Assembly (NCBI GenBank): GCA_025351525.1
Contig: JANXVV010000391.1
Span: 1 to 15,543 of the forward strand
DNA from: Humisphaera sp.
GTDB taxonomy: Bacteria > Planctomycetota > Phycisphaerae > Tepidisphaerales > Tepidisphaeraceae
Length of the DNA stretch: 15,543 nucleotides
Direction of reading: 5' to 3'
Both the position numbers and the translations under genes were made by a program. Below the pieces are notes generated by a model. It ran no database searches. It saw only the letters and a list, made by a program, of their open reading frames with translations, and was not told the DNA's origin. Position 1 is the first letter of the stretch. Every line of letters starts with the position of its first letter. Of this stretch, positions 12,965 through 15,543 are shown in pieces.

Positions 12965-13072
12965 GTGGCACGGGCTTCCAGCCCGTGTTGGCGGGCAGGT
13001 GGGAAAAAAAATATTCTTTAAAAGTTCTTCTCGAATTTTAGATCGCAGACACGGGCTGGAAGCCCGTGCCAC
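12965..13072. repeat. Nested inverted repeat, CACGGGCTTCCAGCCCGTG family
   Basis: Arms 12965-12988 and 13049-13072 (24 nt) are perfect inverted copies with a 60-nt AT-rich spacer. Each arm contains CACGGGCT-TCC-AGCCCGTG, an 8-bp hairpin with a 3-nt loop. The 19-mer resembles the core of the 6460-6532 element with CATGGG changed to CACGGG. It ends 29 nt before the accD start and probably overlaps its leader or promoter. Confidence 0.9.
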
Positions 13073-13101
13073 AATGAGGCTTCTGAAGGCACACGGAGCG
13101 T

Positions 13102-13938
13102 ATGATGTCCCAACTTCCGACTGAAAATCCACTCGATCGAAAATCTGAAGGTATCCCCGAAGGTCTCTGGATGCGCTGCCCGGAATGCGGCGGGATGCTC
13201 TTCCGCAAGGTCGTCGAAGAGGCGATGAGCGTCTGCCCCGATTGCCGGCATCACTTCCGCGTCTCGGCCCGCGCACGGGTCGTTCAACTCGTCGACACCG
13301 GTACTTTTGAAGAGATGTTCGATGACATCGAACCCGCCGACCCGTTGAAGTTCGTCGATAAAAAAGCGTACAAGGATCGCCTGAAATCCGAGCAGTTGAA
13401 GACCGGGAACAAGGACGCGGTGGTCTGTGGCCGGGGTTTTATCAAAGGCCGTCCGATCGCGATGGCGGTCATGGATCCGACGTTCATGATGGGATCGATG
13501 GGGAGTGTGGTGGGTGAGAAAATCACCTGCACGATCGAGTTGGCCGCCGAGGAAGGGCTGCCGTTGCTGATCGTCAGTTGCTCCGGGGGCGCGCGCATGC
13601 AGGAGTCGACGCTGTCGCTCATGCAGATGGCCAAAACCTCCGCCGCGCTCGCCCGGCTGGACGATGCGGGCGGGTTGTTCATCTCACTGCTTGCCGACCC
13701 GACCACCGGCGGCGTCACCGCCAGCTTCGCGATGCTCGGCGACTTCATCATCGCCGAGCCGAAAGCGCTGATCGGCTTCGCCGGCCCCCGCACGATCTGG
13801 AACACGATCAAGGTGGAACTGCCGGATGGGTTTCAGCGCAGCGAATTTCTGGAGGAGCATGGGTTCATCGATTTTGTCGTGCATCGGAAGGATCTTCGGA
13901 GTGAGATCGCGCGGCTGGTGGATTTCTGCGGGAAGTGA
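13102..13938 (+). CDS. accD: Acetyl-CoA carboxylase carboxyltransferase subunit beta
   Basis: A 278-residue subunit that, with AccA, transfers CO2 from carboxybiotin to acetyl-CoA to make malonyl-CoA. The N-terminal zinc ribbon is visible as C26-x2-C29 and C45-x2-C48 (RCPECG, VCPDCRHHF). The crotonase-fold part has FMMGSMGSVVGEK (128-140), the oxyanion segment SCSGGARMQE (159-168), PTTGGVTASFAMLGD (200-214) and IGFAGPRTI (224-232). All are typical of AccD. ATG codons occur at 13102 and 13105. GGAG at 13095-13098 is better spaced for the second, so the true start may be three bases later. accA and folC, common neighbours, are not seen. The enzyme uses biotin, whose synthesis gene bioF is also in this window, but not linked. 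Confidence 0.97.
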   Translation: MMSQLPTENPLDRKSEGIPEGLWMRCPECGGMLFRKVVEEAMSVCPDCRHHFRVSARARVVQLVDTGTFEEMFDDIEPADPLKFVDKKAYKDRLKSEQLKTGNKDAVVCGRGFIKGRPIAMAVMDPTFMMGSMGSVVGEKITCTIELAAEEGLPLLIVSCSGGARMQESTLSLMQMAKTSAALARLDDAGGLFISLLADPTTGGVTASFAMLGDFIIAEPKALIGFAGPRTIWNTIKVELPDGFQRSEFLEEHGFIDFVVHRKDLRSEIARLVDFCGK

Positions 13939-13962
13939 CGTCGGCATTTGATTAGAGTGGCG

Positions 13963-14220
13963 TTACGGATATCTCCCTATAAGCTGAAGTAGTTTCCGTT
14001 CCAACAATCTATCTGGAAGATTGATCCTCAAGACTTGGATGGTCACGCTACCGATTTCCGTCAGCGGAACAATCGCCGGGCCACCGTGCTTCTCGCTGAT
14101 GATATGTTCCACTTGCAAACCGAGATCAGTGTCGTCTTCGCGTATCAGGCAGTATTCACATCGATCTCCCGCTCGCGATGCAATGAATTGCCGAAGCAAC
14201 TTCGAAACATACCCGCTCAT
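13963..14220 (-). pseudogene. HNH endonuclease with apparent internal in-frame deletion
   Basis: The 85-residue ORF begins like a standard small HNH nuclease: RAGDRCEYC (17-24) and LQVEHIISEKHGG (35-47) give the zinc Cys pair and the first HNH histidine. In the family I know, this is followed by 'NL.l.C..CN..KG' and about 60 more residues. Here HGGP is joined directly to AIVPLTEIGSVTIQVLRINL and RLLERKLLQLIGRYP, which resembles the family's own C-terminus ('GLT.iGRaTi..L.iN.p.R...R..L...G.YP'). The central part with the asparagine and the second CxxC is missing, while the frame is intact. Nuclease activity is therefore unlikely. The ATG overlaps the stop of the upstream partner gene (ATGA), as in intact two-gene units. 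It could alternatively be a functional minimal DNA- or RNA-binding variant. Confidence 0.72.
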
Positions 14221-14459
14221 GGTACAAAGCCTTGTACTCGCAATCTTGCGCGCGATTTTGCGAGCCGCATGATGTGTTCAAGCTGAAGATGGTGTTCAAG
14301 CTCCGAAATTTCGTCAGAATCAAGGGCTTCATCCTTCTCCCGACGAATCAGATCGGCCACGCGGTCGCGGGTCGCCTCCGAAGCGCGAAATTCCACCACG
14401 CTCTGAGACGAAGGCCCGGAGGCGATGAAGTCCACAATTTCGTCGTAAGCTCGCGACAT
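14217..14459 (-). CDS. Small helical protein, usual partner of HNH nucleases
   Basis: An 80-residue protein (MSRAYDEIVDFIASGPSS...) that is all-helical in appearance. 'VVEFRASEATRDRVADLIRREK' and 'ELEHHLQLEHIMRLAKSRAR' are the clearest parts. From memory it matches a small protein of unknown function that often precedes an HNH endonuclease gene; here it overlaps the HNH ORF by 4 nt (ATGA), which implies translational coupling. The start at 14459 is chosen because TATAAT (14466-14471) lies 6 nt upstream. An adjacent ATG at 14462 would be too close to that box, and a longer in-frame start (14510) overlaps the RluA gene and looks non-coding. Its role is unknown; antitoxin or accessory function is speculation. 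It looks intact although its partner is not. Confidence 0.75.
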   Translation of the reverse strand: MSRAYDEIVDFIASGPSSQSVVEFRASEATRDRVADLIRREKDEALDSDEISELEHHLQLEHIMRLAKSRARLRVQGFVP

Positions 14460-14465
14460 CATTTC

Positions 14466-14471
14466 ATTATA
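14466..14471 (-). promoter_or_regulatory. Consensus -10 box 6 nt from the HNH-partner start
   Basis: A perfect TATAAT on the minus strand, then GAAATG and the ATG at 14459. No convincing -35 is found 16-18 nt upstream. The spacing repeats that at dsbD and points to a leaderless mRNA. Confidence 0.5.
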
Positions 14472-14496
14472 TCGTGCGAAGGAGCAACTGCCATCT

Positions 14497-15267
14497 CTAT
14501 CTTCTCCCATGATTCTTCAACTGATTCAACGTGGCCCGGAAATCTTTCGGCAGCGGAGCGATCAAATCAACGGTCTGTCCATCCAAATTTTGGAACCGCA
14601 GTTTTTCGGCGTGGAGCGTCAGCCGCGCGATGAGGGGTCGTTCGCGTTCGCCGCGCGTCCAACGGTAGCCGCGTTTGAACTGGCTGAGATAGATGCCCGC
14701 CGCCAGGGCCGTCCCGCGCGGGGGGTTGTAAAGGACGTCGACGGCCAAAGGTAGCCCGATCGACAGCAGATGCACGCGGATTTGATGGGTCTTGCCGGTT
14801 TTGGGAAAGCAGCGGATCAGGTTGTAATCGCCGAAGGTGTCCTCGATTTGCCAAAGGGTTTTCGCGGGTCGACCGAGGGAAGTGGAAATCATCATTCGGG
14901 TTTTGGAACCGGGGTTGACGCAGATAGGGCCATCGATCTCCCCGCTCGGGGCGGGGGCGACGCCGATGCTGATCGCGACGTATTCTTTTTCAATGGTGTT
15001 GTTTTGAAACTGATGGGAAAGGTGTCGCTGGGCGATTTTGTTCTTGGCGAAGAGCAGCACGCCGCTGGTTTCTTTATCGAGGCGATGGACGACGCGGATG
15101 CGAGGATCCTCCTTACCGGTGTGCGGCATCTGGACGATCGCCGCGATCTGTTGGAGAACGCTATCCGTTTCCGCGCGCCCGGGGATCGTCGCCAATCCCG
15201 CGGGTTTTAGAACGGCGACCAGGTCATCGGTCTGCCAGAGAATTTCGAGAGTCGGCTTTCGCTTCAT
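14497..15267 (-). CDS. RluA-family RNA pseudouridine synthase
   Basis: A 256-residue enzyme converting uridine to pseudouridine in rRNA or tRNA. Signatures: DDLVAVLKPAGL (14-25), VVHRLDKETSGVLLFAK (59-75, catalytic Asp64), KEYVAI (94-99), FPKTGKTHQIRVHLLSIG (154-171) and LTLHAEKLRF (216-225). There is no S4 domain at the N-terminus, so it resembles RluA or TruC more than RluC/RluD; the target site cannot be told from sequence. The ATG at 15267 is chosen because homology begins there; an upstream in-frame start (15306) adds a Cys/Pro stretch with no family resemblance. No Shine-Dalgarno site is visible. It lies downstream of rho, separated by rho's terminator, and is followed 37 nt later by the HNH-partner gene. 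Confidence 0.92.
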   Translation of the reverse strand: MKRKPTLEILWQTDDLVAVLKPAGLATIPGRAETDSVLQQIAAIVQMPHTGKEDPRIRVVHRLDKETSGVLLFAKNKIAQRHLSHQFQNNTIEKEYVAISIGVAPAPSGEIDGPICVNPGSKTRMMISTSLGRPAKTLWQIEDTFGDYNLIRCFPKTGKTHQIRVHLLSIGLPLAVDVLYNPPRGTALAAGIYLSQFKRGYRWTRGERERPLIARLTLHAEKLRFQNLDGQTVDLIAPLPKDFRATLNQLKNHGRR

Positions 15268-15342
15268 ATTGCCGGGCAATCTACAGCAGAGCGGGAATAA
15301 ATGCATTCAATTCAACAGGCTTTGCGCTATCACAATTATGAC

Positions 15343-15369
15343 AAAAACCCCGACTGCAAGCAGCCGGGG
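15343..15369 (-). terminator. Intrinsic terminator after rho
   Basis: On the minus strand, CCCCGGCTG-CTTG-CAGTCGGGG (stem 15348-15369 with one G-U pair) is followed by TTTTTG (15347 downward). It lies 31 nt past the rho stop. The gene for the Rho factor thus ends in a Rho-independent terminator. Confidence 0.88.
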
Positions 15370-15400
15370 CGTTTATTTGCTGTTCTGAAATCGAAAGAGT

Positions 15401-15543
15401 TCAATCCAAATTCATCGACATCAAGAACTGCCCATTGCTCGGCACCTTCTCCAGCCGACCCTTGAGCAACTCCACCGCTTCAACCGGGTTCATGTCGCTC
15501 AGCACGCGGCGAAGGCGATAGACCAGTTCCAGCTCCTTCGGAT
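15401..15543 (-). CDS. rho: Transcription termination factor Rho, C-terminal end (partial)
   Basis: Only the last 46 residues lie in the window, running off its right edge. They read PKELELVYRLRRVLSDMNP..., then EAVELLKGRLEKVPSNGQFL and MSMNLD, with a TGA stop at 15401-15403. The pattern 'lR.vl..mnp.eA.elL...l..t.sN..FL.sm' is the C-terminal helix set of the Rho hexamer, the ATP-dependent RNA helicase that ends transcription. No catalytic motif is in view, so the call rests on this tail alone, which is nevertheless characteristic. The family identification is likely but based on a short stretch. Confidence 0.82.
   Translation of the reverse strand, partial: PKELELVYRLRRVLSDMNPVEAVELLKGRLEKVPSNGQFLMSMNLD

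Noticed and set aside
1..15543. tRNA, rRNA, riboswitch or insertion-sequence features
   Set aside because: No cloverleaf, rRNA-like or known riboswitch consensus, and no transposase-like protein, was seen on either strand. Subtle structured RNAs cannot be excluded by eye.

Overview
This is a GC-rich bacterial chromosomal window, most likely from a planctomycete and perhaps the Phycisphaerae. That assignment is an inference. It rests on the VPLPA-type C-terminal sorting signal, the many long intergenic inverted repeats, the paucity of Shine-Dalgarno sites, and a histidine-phosphatase-like gene of a kind I associate with planctomycetes. I see no rRNA, tRNA, CRISPR array, prophage or insertion sequence.

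Layout. (1) 1-2224: a YkgJ-type Cys-rich protein, a tiny lipoprotein, a 61-aa conserved-looking small protein (minus strand) and a DUF4190-like membrane protein. (2) 2460-4060, minus strand: argC and a secreted VPLPA-CTERM protein. (3) 4412-6329: an HU/IHF-family DNA-binding protein and bioF, whose 3' end runs antisense into an orphan hicB-like gene. (4) 6550-9355, minus strand: truB then dsbD. (5) 9792-13938, plus strand: a cysteine-free Rrf2 regulator, pgk, rpe, a histidine-phosphatase-fold protein that has lost its catalytic residues, and accD. (6) 13963-15543, minus strand: the 3' end of rho with an intrinsic terminator, then an RluA-family pseudouridine synthase, a small helical protein, and an HNH endonuclease that appears internally deleted.

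Most genes are housekeeping: arginine, biotin, glycolysis/pentose phosphate, fatty-acid precursor synthesis, RNA modification, thiol redox and nucleoid structure. The unusual layer lies between them. About a dozen imperfect inverted repeats (arms 14-46 nt, several distinct families) fill most of the longer intergenic gaps. In many of them each arm is itself a small palindrome; in others each arm is a tandem of 8- to 11-nt units. They sit between convergent, divergent and co-directional genes alike, so they are not simply terminators.

A second recurring pattern is a -10-like hexamer 6-8 nt before the chosen start codon, with no ribosome binding site. It is seen at the lipoprotein, argC, hicB-like, dsbD, truB and small helical protein genes, and suggests leaderless transcripts. 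Other genes (the VPLPA-CTERM gene, rrf2, pgk, hup) have clear Shine-Dalgarno sites, so two initiation modes seem to coexist.
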